From Gluconacetobacter azotocaptans (GTDB lineage: Bacteria; Pseudomonadota; Alphaproteobacteria; Acetobacterales; Acetobacteraceae): 64,000 nucleotides of DNA. Under the pieces are notes generated by a model that saw nothing but the letters and a program-made list of their open reading frames with translations, made no database searches and had not been told where the DNA came from. Position numbers and translations under genes: made by a program. Below, piece after piece: positions 43,595-53,001 of this stretch (its first letter is position 1; each line of letters opens with the position of its first letter). The stretch lies in assembly GCF_014174355.1 (NCBI RefSeq), contig NZ_JABEQF010000009.1:1-64000 (forward strand), written 5' to 3'.

Positions 43595-44368
43595 TCATGG
43601 GCCTGGGGGCCGGTATGACCCATCGGTAAGCGTCTTCATGTGAGCGATCAGGGCGGGGACTTCGCTGTCCGGCAGGAATTCCGATGGCTTGGCGATTGTC
43701 AAAGCCGCGCGACAGCGTCCATTGTCCTCATGCAGCGGCACCGATATGCCCGATATTCCCTCAATGAACGTGTCGCGCCTGTAGTCGTATCCAAGCGTTC
43801 GTACGGTCGGCAGATAGGCGCGAAGCGCGCCGACATCGACGTCTAATGTAGTATAGCGTTCCAGATTGGCCTGCAGGATGGCGCACTGGTCATCCTCGTC
43901 CTGTTCGGCCAGAATCGCCGTGCTGCCGAGGCCGTAGCCCAGCGGTAGACGCCCCCCGATCCCGCCGCCGCCCAACACTTTCAGGGACGGGTCCGTCATA
44001 TACATATCCGTGATGATCGCATCGAGACCCGACCGTTCGAGCAGAAACGCGGAGGCCTGATAGGTTTTTGCCAGTTCGGCGATCGCGGGCTTCCACTGCT
44101 CGATCCGCTCGATGGGCGTCGTCCGGCGTTGGCCGAGTGCCAGCGCCGCCGGACCGAGGCGATATCGTCCCCGCAACTCGTTCTGCACCACCATGCCATG
44201 ACGCTTCAGCGCCAGAAGGGTCCGGTGGGTCGCGGGTTTTTCCGCCCCCACTCGTTCGGCGATTTCCTTGAGACTGAGGCCGCGCCATGTGGCCTGGCCA
44301 AGACTTATGAGGATAAGGGCGGCACGTTCCGAGTTTTGCGAGTGCTGGCTACCGCTGGTCTGCCCCAT
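43595..44368 (-). CDS. IclR-family transcriptional regulator
   Basis: A 257-residue regulator. A winged helix-turn-helix at ~12-70 (SLKEIAERVGAEKPATHRTL) is followed by the IclR effector domain from ~85 (LAKTYQASAFLLERSGLDAI, later ISGISVPLHEDNG). It starts at an ATG with GGAGGAG upstream, eight bases after the MFS transporter stop. The frame stays open far upstream through the transporter gene, but that part is not coding. It probably controls the transporter and possibly neighbouring catabolic genes. Confidence 0.88.
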   Translation of the reverse strand: MGQTSGSQHSQNSERAALILISLGQATWRGLSLKEIAERVGAEKPATHRTLLALKRHGMVVQNELRGRYRLGPAALALGQRRTTPIERIEQWKPAIAELAKTYQASAFLLERSGLDAIITDMYMTDPSLKVLGGGGIGGRLPLGYGLGSTAILAEQDEDDQCAILQANLERYTTLDVDVGALRAYLPTVRTLGYDYRRDTFIEGISGISVPLHEDNGRCRAALTIAKPSEFLPDSEVPALIAHMKTLTDGSYRPPGP

Positions 44369-44376
44369 CGACTGTC

Positions 44377-45606
44377 CTACTCCTCCAGATGCAGCGGGCG
44401 TTCCGAATGCGTGCCCAGGCAGCACAGGGCGCCCACGATGCCGGCAAATGTGAGCACAAGCGCCGCAAGCGGCCAACTCCCTGTCCTGCCCTGTATGTAG
44501 GTCATGGCAATCGGAGCAAGGCCGCTTGCGGTATTCCCCAGAAACGTCGTCCAACCCGCGACAAGACCGGTATGGCGCCGTGTCAGTTCCTGAACCGACG
44601 ACCAGATCGAGATCTGGCTGAGACCGGTAAGGCCAAGCGCCAGGCAGAATAGAAAAATCGAGATATTCGTGCTCGGTGCCAGACAGCCGATCTCGACAAG
44701 CAGGCCGCAGAGCCCGGTACCGAAGACACCCATGGGGGTGCGGGCCAGCCAGACGGATCGTGTTTTCCGTTGAATGGTGTCGGATATCATGCCGCCGGCG
44801 ACGACTGCGAGATACAGGACGAGCCAGGGCATCCCGTATAGCCATCCCATCGACAGATAGGACACGTGCCGTGCCCCCATGAGGTAGAATGGCATGTTGA
44901 CCAGAAAGAAGGACTGGACCGTCAGAAGGCACATATAATGCAGCCCGAGGGACCAGAATTGCCACGACCGCAATGCGCGCCTGAGATGCGCTGTCTCCAC
45001 CTTCGCCGTCGCGTCGTCCCGTGCCGTATCGATGCCGCCCCCATCGCCGCGCGGAGGAGTATCGCGAAAGAAAACCAGCCACAGAATGCTCAGGACGAGG
45101 CCGATGACACCGTAGATGTAGAAATTCGACCGCCAGTTCCATTGCTTCGTAATATGCGTCGTGAGAGGGCCGCCGATGACCGAGCCCATATAGAGAAATC
45201 CAAGCAGGACCGAGTTTGCCCGCCCGCGTTTTTCCGGTGAAAACCAGTTGCGGATACTGACGATGCTCGACGACCAGTCGGGGGCCTGTCCCACGCCCAT
45301 TGCCATGCGCAAGGCGAGGAACGACAGAAATCCGCCCGCTCCGGGCGTGATGATCGTCATGAAGGACCAGAAGAAACATGCGCCGAACAAGGTTCGTCGC
45401 GGCCCGAGCGTATTGACGATGGTGCCCGACGGAATCTGGAAAAAAGCGTATGTCCACAACACGCAGGCGATGATGGCCGACATCTGGATCGTCGAAAAGC
45501 CGAACTCGTGCTGGATGACGGGGGCGGACAGCGTCATCGCCTGCCGGTCAAGGGACATTAACAGATTGATCGGCGCGATCAGGGCAAACAGGACGATCCA
45601 GGGCAT
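44377..45606 (-). CDS. MFS transporter (anion:cation symporter-like)
   Basis: A 409-residue inner-membrane protein with 12 predicted helices. The N-terminal pattern INLLMSLDRQAMTLSAPVI and the loop-2 motif LGPRRTLFGACFFWSF, plus SIRNWFSPEKRGRAN, resemble the ACS group of organic-acid and amine transporters. The substrate is unknown. It is transcribed with the IclR gene. Confidence 0.85.
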   Translation of the reverse strand: MPWIVLFALIAPINLLMSLDRQAMTLSAPVIQHEFGFSTIQMSAIIACVLWTYAFFQIPSGTIVNTLGPRRTLFGACFFWSFMTIITPGAGGFLSFLALRMAMGVGQAPDWSSSIVSIRNWFSPEKRGRANSVLLGFLYMGSVIGGPLTTHITKQWNWRSNFYIYGVIGLVLSILWLVFFRDTPPRGDGGGIDTARDDATAKVETAHLRRALRSWQFWSLGLHYMCLLTVQSFFLVNMPFYLMGARHVSYLSMGWLYGMPWLVLYLAVVAGGMISDTIQRKTRSVWLARTPMGVFGTGLCGLLVEIGCLAPSTNISIFLFCLALGLTGLSQISIWSSVQELTRRHTGLVAGWTTFLGNTASGLAPIAMTYIQGRTGSWPLAALVLTFAGIVGALCCLGTHSERPLHLEE

Positions 45607-45802
45607 GTCGAGCTTTCTGAAAGGGCTGTTTATCCGGGCATACTATCCATACCCCATGTCAGGGCGCCTGGACGCGGACGCTTCACGTCATGAACGCACG
45701 GATATCGGATCAGGCGCTTCGTGGAAAGATAGCCAATTTTTTGTATGGAAACATGTGTTTCCCCACATATCAGATATGGACCGGCCGGTGCATCCGGCAT
45801 GT

Positions 45803-46789
45803 TCAAACATGCATCGCCGCGACCGGCATGGTCACCCGCTTCGGGAGAAACGGCCGGAGGGGCGCGGTCTCACGGACATGGGGCCAGGAAAAATCATCCG
45901 CCAGAGAATCGATATTTTTTTTGATATGGTCGATGATCGTTACGTTTACTGGTCTGTTCGGCGATGTCACCAGGGCGATGCTGCGACACAAGGTCGGCCG
46001 GGTGATGAGCCGAGCCCTGTAATGCGCGGACATGATCTCCCGCTTCACCGCGGATGCCGGCAGGACGGTCGCCGCCATCCCGCTTGAGACGATTTGCAGC
46101 ATCGACGCGTAGGTGTCGCAATTGAATTGCACGTTCAGATTGATCCCGTTCCGTCCTGCCCAGCTTTCGACAATCTGCCGCAACCCGTGCCGGCGGCCTG
46201 GCAGGACCAGCGGACGTTCCGCCAGGCCGGACGCGTCAATCGTGCCATGAATGTCGGCGGGCCCGTCGGCCGGGTTTGCCAGTTCTATCAGGTACAGCGG
46301 TTGCGAGAGCACCGTCTCCATGTTCGGGTTGGCGCATACCTGGGCATCATAGACGAGCGCCACATCCAAGGCACCATTATTGAGCGCCTGGAAAAGATCG
46401 CCATTGCATCCATCGATGAATCGCAGGTCGGCATGCCGGTAGGCCTCGCGCAACGAACGCGCAAGCGGTGAGAGCAGAATGGTACTGACGCTCGCCGGCA
46501 TGCCGATGGCCGCGGAACCTAGTCGGTCGGAGGAATAATGACGAATCTGTTCCTGCGTCTCGCGGATCTGGCGGATAATCTTTGTGCCCAGCAGCCTTAA
46601 TTGTTTTCCGGCCTCGGTCAATACCACGCCACGTCCGTTTCGATACAGTAATTGAACGCGCAGGTCCGTCTCCAGATCGCGGATATGACGGCTCAGTGCC
46701 GGCTGGGGGCGGCCAAGCTGGGCCGAAGCCTTCGAGAAGGAACCACATTCCGAAACGGCAATGAAATGTTCAAGATCCCTGATATTCAT
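45803..46789 (-). CDS. LysR-family transcriptional regulator
   Basis: A 328-residue regulator. It starts MNIRDLEHFIAVSECGSF, the standard LysR start, so the upstream 59 open codons are discarded. The helix-turn-helix is KASAQLGRPQPALSRHIRDLE. The effector domain contains SAAIGMPASVSTILLSPLARS and VSSGMAATVLPASAV. It belongs to the nitrogen-assimilation/Cbl-like branch by its general look. It is encoded downstream of HyuA1 with an unusual 39-bp palindrome in the space between, which may be its own operator. Confidence 0.9.
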   Translation of the reverse strand: MNIRDLEHFIAVSECGSFSKASAQLGRPQPALSRHIRDLETDLRVQLLYRNGRGVVLTEAGKQLRLLGTKIIRQIRETQEQIRHYSSDRLGSAAIGMPASVSTILLSPLARSLREAYRHADLRFIDGCNGDLFQALNNGALDVALVYDAQVCANPNMETVLSQPLYLIELANPADGPADIHGTIDASGLAERPLVLPGRRHGLRQIVESWAGRNGINLNVQFNCDTYASMLQIVSSGMAATVLPASAVKREIMSAHYRARLITRPTLCRSIALVTSPNRPVNVTIIDHIKKNIDSLADDFSWPHVRETAPLRPFLPKRVTMPVAAMHV

Positions 46790-46923
46790 TTCGTGATCCT
46801 GCTTTATGTGGCGAATCAGCCTGCGCCGCCATCGTGGCGGGAGCGGCGCTCCTTCCGCGCTCCGAGCCTTATAAAGCAAAATATCAGAAATGAGAGTCAA
46901 CAGAATTTCACAATGAAGAACTG

Positions 46924-46962
46924 CATTCCATTTCGTTCTGATTATCAGAACGAAATGGAATG
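46924..46962. promoter_or_regulatory. 39-bp near-perfect palindrome upstream of a LysR gene
   Basis: Two perfectly complementary 18-base arms surround the three bases TTA. The left arm begins CATTCCATTTCG (46924) and the right arm ends CGAAATGGAATG (46962). It lies 135 bases before the LysR start and about 100 bases after the end of hyuA1. There is no T-run on either side, so a simple rho-independent terminator is unlikely. It could be an operator for a large dimer or tetramer, or a transcription-stopping hairpin. Confidence 0.6.
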
Positions 46963-47064
46963 GCAAACCTGTTCTTCATCCGAAATAACATATTGAAATT
47001 AAAGAAATGTTATGGAGATTGGCCTCAAGATCCGCCCCCCCGGTGCGCATTTCCGGTCAGTCTC

Positions 47065-49125
47065 CTAGAGACCCGTGTCGATGATCAAATTGAGATGTGG
47101 TTCGACTTCCGCCACCGTACCCGGCGGAAGCACCGTGGTCGCGTCCATCTGCTCGATGATCGCGGGACCCGTGATGCGGTTGCCGGACCTGAGACGGTCC
47201 CGCTCGTAAATCGGGCAAGGCATGAAGCCTTTAGTTTCCCGGAACCAGACCTCACGAGAGCCCGTGATCGCCGCCGACGCGTCGGGCCCTGCCGTCTCAT
47301 GGGCCACGAACGACGCTTTCTCCACCCTGCCGACCGCTTCGGCCCGCAAGGTCACGAACTGAACCGGATCGGTCCGCGAGGCGAAGCCGTACTGCGCTTC
47401 ATGGAGAGTCATGAAATTCTCCACCATCGTCGTGATGATCCCGGCGGTGACCGCCGCCGTCGCGCCGGGCATCTCGATCGAGAGCTCATAATTCTGTCCC
47501 GCGTAGCGCATGTCCGCGCTCAGGCGCAGGCTCCTGTCCTCTGGTGCCACGTCTTCCTCGGTAAACCAGCGTTCCGCCTGATCGAGCAGCCCGGCGAACA
47601 GGACACCGAGGCGCCCAGCAGCGTCCGCGTCGGCCAGCATGATCTGCGTGGTCGAGAAATCGGCCCGAAGATCCGTCAGCAACAGGCCCAGCGCGCACAT
47701 CACCCCCGGCGTCAGGGGGACGATCACCTTTTTCATGTCGAGTTCCTGCGCCAGGCGCACCGCATGAAGCGGGCCCGCTCCCCCCAGCGCCATCAGCGCA
47801 TAGTCGCGCGGATCGTGCCCTTTCTGGACGCTGATGACCCGCACGGCCCGCGCCATGTTGGCCGTGACGACCGAAATGATGCCCTGGGCCGTTTCCATCA
47901 CGTCCATGCCCAGTTCGTCGGCAAGCGCCTGGATCCGCGCGAGGGCCAGGTCGCGCCGGATCGGCATGCGTCCGCCCAGCAGGAATTCGGGGTTGAGCGT
48001 CTGCAGAACGACGTTGGCATCGGTCGTGGACGGCGTCAGGTTTCCCCTGTCGTAGCAGACGGGGCCGGGATGGGCGCCGCAGCTCTGGGGCCCGACCTTG
48101 AGCAGGCCGCCATTGTCCCGATGGGCCAGCGATCCGCCGCCGGCGCCGACTGTGTGAATGTCGAGCATGGGCGCCTTGACGGGATAGCCGTGGACCTCGG
48201 CCTCTCCCGTCAGCCGGCATGCCCCGTCCTTGAGCAAGGCGACATCGGTGCTGGTGCCGCCCATGTCGAAGGTGATGATGTTGGGCATGGCAATGGCCTG
48301 CCCGATGGCCTGCGCGGCCACGACACCCGTCGAAGGACCGGACAGAACGGTGCGCACCGGCAACGCCCTTGCCAGGTCGAAGCTGATGACCCCGCCGTTG
48401 GACTGCGTGATCCGTGGCGCGACGGGCAGGCCCAGTTGCTCCAGCCGCGCCCCCAGACGCGCGATATACGCCTCCATGACCGGTCCGAGGTAGGCATTCA
48501 CGACCGCGGTCGAGAACCGTTCGTACTCGCGGAATTCGGGCGCCACCTCATGGCTTGCGCAGACGAACAGGTCGGGCAGTTCCTCCCGCACGATCTCCAG
48601 CGCCCTGCGTTCATGTTCGGGCCGGACGAACGCGTAGAGGAAGCCGATCGCGACCGCCTTCACCCCGGCGTTGCCCAGGGCTCTGGCCGCCTCGCGGACG
48701 ACCTGCTCGTCCAGCGCCGTCTCGATCGTCCCGTCATGGCGGATTCGTTCTGGGACTTCGAAGCGGAGATGTCTGGCGACAAGGGTCAGGGGCTTGTCGA
48801 CCTGCGTATCATAGAGGCTGGGGCGCTTCTGCCGGCCGATCTCCAGCAGGTCGCGAAACCCGTCCGTCGTGATGAATCCCGTCAGCGCGCCCTTATGCTG
48901 GATCACGGCATTCGTGCCGACCGTGGTGCCGTGCCCGAGAAACCGCACATCGCGCGGGCCGGCCGATACCGTGCCCAGCCCTTCGGTAATGCCGGATAGA
49001 ATGCCCCGTGACGGGTCGTCCGGCGTGGAAGAAACCTTCCAGATGGCGAACTGTTTCGTATCCGTGTCGTAGAGGCAGACGTCGCAGAACGTGCCGCCGG
49101 AATCCACGCCAAGCCTCCAGGCCAT
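47065..49125 (-). CDS. hyuA: hydantoinase/oxoprolinase subunit A (HyuA), first copy
   Basis: A 686-residue subunit of ATP-dependent hydantoinase/5-oxoprolinase-type enzymes, which open cyclic amides by phosphorylating the lactam oxygen. The actin-like ATPase signature GVDSGGTFCDV is at residues 6-16, FDMGGTSTDVAL near 290, and VGAGGGSLA near 325. I start at MAWRLGVD, preceded by a GAGAGAGA ribosome site. It is close in length and sequence to the second copy at 60.2 kb. HyuB1 is not downstream but on the opposite strand, behind a FAD oxidase, so the subunits are expressed divergently. Confidence 0.92.
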   Translation of the reverse strand: MAWRLGVDSGGTFCDVCLYDTDTKQFAIWKVSSTPDDPSRGILSGITEGLGTVSAGPRDVRFLGHGTTVGTNAVIQHKGALTGFITTDGFRDLLEIGRQKRPSLYDTQVDKPLTLVARHLRFEVPERIRHDGTIETALDEQVVREAARALGNAGVKAVAIGFLYAFVRPEHERRALEIVREELPDLFVCASHEVAPEFREYERFSTAVVNAYLGPVMEAYIARLGARLEQLGLPVAPRITQSNGGVISFDLARALPVRTVLSGPSTGVVAAQAIGQAIAMPNIITFDMGGTSTDVALLKDGACRLTGEAEVHGYPVKAPMLDIHTVGAGGGSLAHRDNGGLLKVGPQSCGAHPGPVCYDRGNLTPSTTDANVVLQTLNPEFLLGGRMPIRRDLALARIQALADELGMDVMETAQGIISVVTANMARAVRVISVQKGHDPRDYALMALGGAGPLHAVRLAQELDMKKVIVPLTPGVMCALGLLLTDLRADFSTTQIMLADADAAGRLGVLFAGLLDQAERWFTEEDVAPEDRSLRLSADMRYAGQNYELSIEMPGATAAVTAGIITTMVENFMTLHEAQYGFASRTDPVQFVTLRAEAVGRVEKASFVAHETAGPDASAAITGSREVWFRETKGFMPCPIYERDRLRSGNRITGPAIIEQMDATTVLPPGTVAEVEPHLNLIIDTGL

Positions 49126-49340
49126 GTCTCTCTCTCCGCCATTCATGCGTCGGTGTATGGGCAGAGACTAGAGGTCCCGCATCCCGCAAAATAAGAGCGT
49201 GTTTCGAAATAACAGCTATATCGGGACATGGCGGATCATTTGTGCCACCGATCGACTCGCCGGCCAGTACGATGGCACTCTTCTGCAGGGACGGGATGAT
49301 AATGGCACCGAAGGTCGACCGTGTTCGCTCGGACGAACAC

Positions 49341-50594
49341 ATGCCGGACTCTGCCCACGTCGTGATCATTGGCGGCGGCGTGATCGGTGTGACGACCGCC
49401 TTTTTCCTGGCGCGCGCCGGTGTAAGCGTCGTGCTGTGCGAGAAGGGCGAGATCGCCGCGGAACAATCGAGCCGGAACTGGGGCTGGACGCGCGTCATGG
49501 GGCGGGACGAGCGCGAGCTCCCCCTTGGCCAGCTCAGTCTCGAACTCTGGCGGAACCTGAGCGGCCTGACGGGCCGCGAGACCGGCTTTCGCCAGTGCGG
49601 TATTCTTTACGCCTGCGACGACCAGAAGCAGCTCGACGAGTTCCTCGCCTGGAAAGGCATCGCCGATCGCTATCAGATCAGAACCTCCATCCTTGACGGA
49701 GCTCGAACCGCCGAGATGGCGGGTGGCGCGCAGCGCCCCTTCAAAGGCGGGCTGTATTGCCCGACGGACGGCCGCGCGGAACCCACCATGGCCGTGCCGG
49801 CCATCGCCGAGGCGGCGCGCGGAGAAGGCGCGGCCATCCTGACGCACTGCGCCGTTCGCACGCTCGACCGCCAGGGCGGTAGAGTGTCCGGCGTCGTAAC
49901 CGAGCGCGGCACCATCAGGTGCGATACCGTCGTGCTCGCCGGGGGGGCCTGGTCGCGCCTGTTCGCCGGCAATGAGGGAATCGACCTTCCCGCGCTGAAT
50001 GTGCTCGGCAGCGTCATGCGCGTGGACAATGTCGAGGGCGCGCCCGAGGAGAGTGTCGGGGGCAGCGATTTCGCCTTTCGCCGCAACCTCCAGGGCGGCT
50101 ACAATATCAGCCGCCGCAATGCCAGCGTGTCCGAGATCACACCCGACACGTTCAGGCAGTTCCATAAATTTATCGGATCGTACATGCGAGGCAGAAAGGA
50201 GCTGCGCCTGCGTCTCGGCCGGCGTTTCCTCGACGAACTGCGGATGCGCCGCCGCTGGTCCGCCGATAGCGTGACCCCATTCGAGCAGATCCGCATTCTC
50301 GACCCGGAACCCACGCACGACCTGCTCGAGGAGGCCGCGCGCGTTCTCAAGCGCGATTTCCCCCCTTTTCGCACCATGCGCGAGGTCGAACGCTGGGGCG
50401 GCATGATCGATGTGACGCCCGATGCGGTGCCCATCATCGGCGAGGTCGGTTCCCTGCCTGGCCTGGTGCTCGGCACGGGCTTTTCGGGCCACGGGTTCGG
50501 CATCGGGCCCGGAGCGGGCAAGCTGCTGTCGGAAATCGTTACCGGTGCCCGGCCCTCCGTCGATCTCGCGCCCTTCCGTTATGATCGCTTCTAG
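49341..50594 (+). CDS. FAD-dependent oxidoreductase (DAO/sarcosine-oxidase-like), first copy
   Basis: A 417-residue flavoprotein of the D-amino-acid oxidase/glycine oxidase family. The FAD loop VVIIGGGVIG is at residues 7-16, and the C-terminal ATPDAVPIIGEVGSLPG-like region and GTGFSGHGFGIGPGAGKL close the fold. It oxidises a primary or secondary amine, for instance sarcosine or another N-alkyl amino acid, to imine and H2O2 or to a quinone. The start is the ATG at the FAD loop; earlier in-frame ATGs at 49296 and 49302 are possible. It faces away from hyuA1 and leads hyuB1 and the SDR gene. Confidence 0.87.
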   Translation: MPDSAHVVIIGGGVIGVTTAFFLARAGVSVVLCEKGEIAAEQSSRNWGWTRVMGRDERELPLGQLSLELWRNLSGLTGRETGFRQCGILYACDDQKQLDEFLAWKGIADRYQIRTSILDGARTAEMAGGAQRPFKGGLYCPTDGRAEPTMAVPAIAEAARGEGAAILTHCAVRTLDRQGGRVSGVVTERGTIRCDTVVLAGGAWSRLFAGNEGIDLPALNVLGSVMRVDNVEGAPEESVGGSDFAFRRNLQGGYNISRRNASVSEITPDTFRQFHKFIGSYMRGRKELRLRLGRRFLDELRMRRRWSADSVTPFEQIRILDPEPTHDLLEEAARVLKRDFPPFRTMREVERWGGMIDVTPDAVPIIGEVGSLPGLVLGTGFSGHGFGIGPGAGKLLSEIVTGARPSVDLAPFRYDRF

Positions 50595-50621
50595 CGTGTT
50601 ACAGCAGGGAGAACTGAAGTC

Positions 50622-52175
50622 ATGAACACCGTCAATCGCGTGTCCCTCGATCCCGTGACCATCGAGATCATCGGCAGCGCCCTGTCGTCCATCGTGGACG
50701 AAATGGGGGAAGCGCTGATCCGCACAAGCTATTCCACCAATATCAAGGAACGGCGCGACTGCTCGACCGCTCTTTTCGATCAGTTCGGGCACACGCTTTG
50801 CCAGGCCGAACATATCCCGATGCATCTCGGTTCGTTCATCGAGTTCATTCCGCTCATCACCGCGCGGTACCAGCCCGAAGAGATCGAACCGGGAGATGTC
50901 TTCATCGGCAATGACGCCTATCTGGGCGGTGGCACCCATCTGCCGGACATTGTGCTCGCGGAGCCGATCTTCGTCGGGGGCGGCATCGTCGCCTGGGCCA
51001 TCAACACCGCCCATCATTCGGATTTCGCCGATCGCGGGGACGCCCATATCTTCCAGGAAGGCATCCGCATTCCCCCCATCAAGCTGTACCGGCGCGGCGT
51101 GCTGCAGCAGGACGTGCAGGATCTCATTCTCCTGAACTGCCAGGTCCCCGGGGAACGGATTTCGGACCTCCGGGCCCAGATGGCGGCCAACCGTCTCGGG
51201 GTGAACCGTTTCGCCGCGCTGTGCGGGAAATACGGCGTCGACGTCATCATCAGCGCCGGGCTCGCGCTGCAGGATTATGCCGAGCGAAAGATGCGCGCCG
51301 GCATCGCCGCGATCCCCGACGGGACCTATACCGCCGAAGACATGTTCGAGACGATCGACTATCCCGAACCGATGCTCATCTCCTGCGCGATTACGGTCAG
51401 CGGGCAGGAAATGACGCTGAAATTCGAATGCCCCAAGCAGGTCCGCGCGAATTTCAACATGACCCGCTCGGCCCTGCTGGCCACGGTCTATTACGCCATC
51501 AAATCCATCGTCGACCCTACCATCCCGCCCAATGCCGGCCTTACCCGCCCCCTGCATGTCGAGGCGGAAGAGGGCACCATTCTGTGCTGCGCCCCGCCGG
51601 CCGCCGTGATGGGGCGCATCTCGACCTGCCAGCGTGTCGTCGATGTCATCAATGCCGCCCTTGCCCCCGTCTGTCCCAAAAGCATCACCGCGGCATCCAA
51701 CGGCTCGGTCGTCGCGGCGACCTTCAGCGGAACACGCGAAGGCAGCAACCGCTTCTGGATCTATCTTGAAACGATCGGCGGCGGTTCCGGCGCCCGCTAC
51801 AACAAGGATGGACTCGACGGCGTGCAGGTCTATCTGACCAACACCTCCAACCTGCCTGTCGAGGCGCTGGAGATCGAATATCCGCTGACCCTCTTGCGTT
51901 ATGAACTGGTGGATGGTTCGGGCGGCGCGGGCCGGTTCCGCGGCGGGATGGGGCTGCGGCGCGTCTATCGCGCCGAGGAAAACTGCGATGTCGATATCAG
52001 CATGTCGCGGATGTCGACAGCGCCCTGGGGCCTCGATGGCGGCGGGGAAGGCGGCATGGCGACGGTCCGGTGCACGGCCCCCATTGCGCGCGGCAGGGCA
52101 TCCCTGGCGCCTGCGGACGTGGTGGAAATCGTGACCCCCGGGGCCGGCGGCTACGGCCGTCCCGACGAGGCCTGA
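50622..52175 (+). CDS. hyuB: hydantoinase/oxoprolinase subunit B (HyuB), first copy
   Basis: A 517-residue subunit. Characteristic stretches are DPVTIEIIGSALSSIVDEMG, SYSTNIKERRDCSTALFD, GDVFIGNDAYLGGGTHLPD and NTAHHSDFADRG, with likely metal-binding His and Asp residues. With HyuA it completes the ATP-dependent cyclic amide hydrolase. It begins 27 bases after the FAD oxidase and ends three bases before the SDR gene, all on one transcript. Confidence 0.92.
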   Translation: MNTVNRVSLDPVTIEIIGSALSSIVDEMGEALIRTSYSTNIKERRDCSTALFDQFGHTLCQAEHIPMHLGSFIEFIPLITARYQPEEIEPGDVFIGNDAYLGGGTHLPDIVLAEPIFVGGGIVAWAINTAHHSDFADRGDAHIFQEGIRIPPIKLYRRGVLQQDVQDLILLNCQVPGERISDLRAQMAANRLGVNRFAALCGKYGVDVIISAGLALQDYAERKMRAGIAAIPDGTYTAEDMFETIDYPEPMLISCAITVSGQEMTLKFECPKQVRANFNMTRSALLATVYYAIKSIVDPTIPPNAGLTRPLHVEAEEGTILCCAPPAAVMGRISTCQRVVDVINAALAPVCPKSITAASNGSVVAATFSGTREGSNRFWIYLETIGGGSGARYNKDGLDGVQVYLTNTSNLPVEALEIEYPLTLLRYELVDGSGGAGRFRGGMGLRRVYRAEENCDVDISMSRMSTAPWGLDGGGEGGMATVRCTAPIARGRASLAPADVVEIVTPGAGGYGRPDEA

Positions 52176-52178
52176 AAC

Positions 52179-52889
52179 ATGCAGCCCCCGCCTGACACCG
52201 CAACCCGGCGTGTCGCCATGATCTCCGGCGCCTCGCGCGGGATCGGCGCGGCGATCGCGGAGAGGCTGGTCTCCGACGGCTGGCTGATCAGCGCCGGCCT
52301 GAGGGATCCCGGCCGGCCGCCGTTCTCCGCCCCGCATCTGGTCCATGCTTACGACGCGACCGATCCCGGCGCGGAACGGCAATGGACCGAGGCGACCCTC
52401 GCGCGTTTCGGCCGGATCGACGCGGTGATCGCCTCGGCCGGCATCATGATCCCGGGATCGCTGCTCGAACTCGAGGACAGCGACCTGGACCGGATGTTCC
52501 AGGTCAACGTCCGCGCGCCCGCGCGCCTGATCAAGGCTGCATGGCCCGCGCTCAGGGCCACGGGACACGGCCGTATCGTCATCCTGTCGTCCATGTCGGG
52601 GAAACGGGTGAAATCGCCCCGCTCCGGCCTCTACGCCGTGACGAAGTTCGCGGCGACCGGCCTGGCTGCCGCGGTCCGACGCACCGGCTGGGCGGACGGA
52701 ATCCGTTCCATCGTCGTCTGCCCCAGCTTCGTCTCGACCGACATGACCCGGGATAACAAGAGCTGGAAGCCCGAAGACATGACGCAGCCCGCCGACATCG
52801 CCTCCATGATCTCCCACGCGCTCGACCTGCCCAATACCGCCAGTGTCTCGGAATTGTGCTTCACCTGCCAGGATGAAGACCTCGCCTGA
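52179..52889 (+). CDS. short-chain dehydrogenase/reductase
   Basis: A 236-residue classical SDR. The cofactor loop is ISGASRGIGAAIAE (residues ~14-27). Catalytic Ser is in ILSSMSGK, and Tyr/Lys in LYAVTKFA. The end EDMTQPADIASMISHAL is normal. It has no Asp after the second strand that would force NAD, so NADPH use is possible. It is third in the oxidase-hyuB-SDR operon and may reduce a carbonyl released by amine oxidation, but the substrate is unknown. Confidence 0.88.
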   Translation: MQPPPDTATRRVAMISGASRGIGAAIAERLVSDGWLISAGLRDPGRPPFSAPHLVHAYDATDPGAERQWTEATLARFGRIDAVIASAGIMIPGSLLELEDSDLDRMFQVNVRAPARLIKAAWPALRATGHGRIVILSSMSGKRVKSPRSGLYAVTKFAATGLAAAVRRTGWADGIRSIVVCPSFVSTDMTRDNKSWKPEDMTQPADIASMISHALDLPNTASVSELCFTCQDEDLA

Positions 52890-52915
52890 ACGCGACGCAT
52901 GCGGCCGGGTCGCGA

Positions 52916-52933
52916 CGTCCGCCGTCGCGGACG
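52916..52933. terminator. candidate hairpin between convergent genes
   Basis: CGTCCGC-CGTC-GCGGACG forms a perfect 7-bp stem with a 4-base loop in the 112-base space between the convergent SDR and CobW-like genes. There is no T tract, so it could pause polymerase in both directions rather than act as a strong terminator. Confidence 0.4.
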
Positions 52934-53001
52934 GCGCTCCGTGGCGCCGGTTCCGGTGTCCCCGCTTGTGCCATGCGTGATCCGGCTGCGTTCCTTCGGG
53001 T

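Noticed and set aside
43595-45457. 620-codon minus-strand frame read as one protein
   Set aside because: Only the last 257 codons are an IclR regulator with their own ribosome site. The upstream part is an out-of-frame reading of the MFS transporter gene.
46960-48999. 679-codon open frame on the plus strand
   Set aside because: It is antisense to hyuA1, with no recognisable domain and Arg/His/Gln-rich composition typical of a shadow frame.
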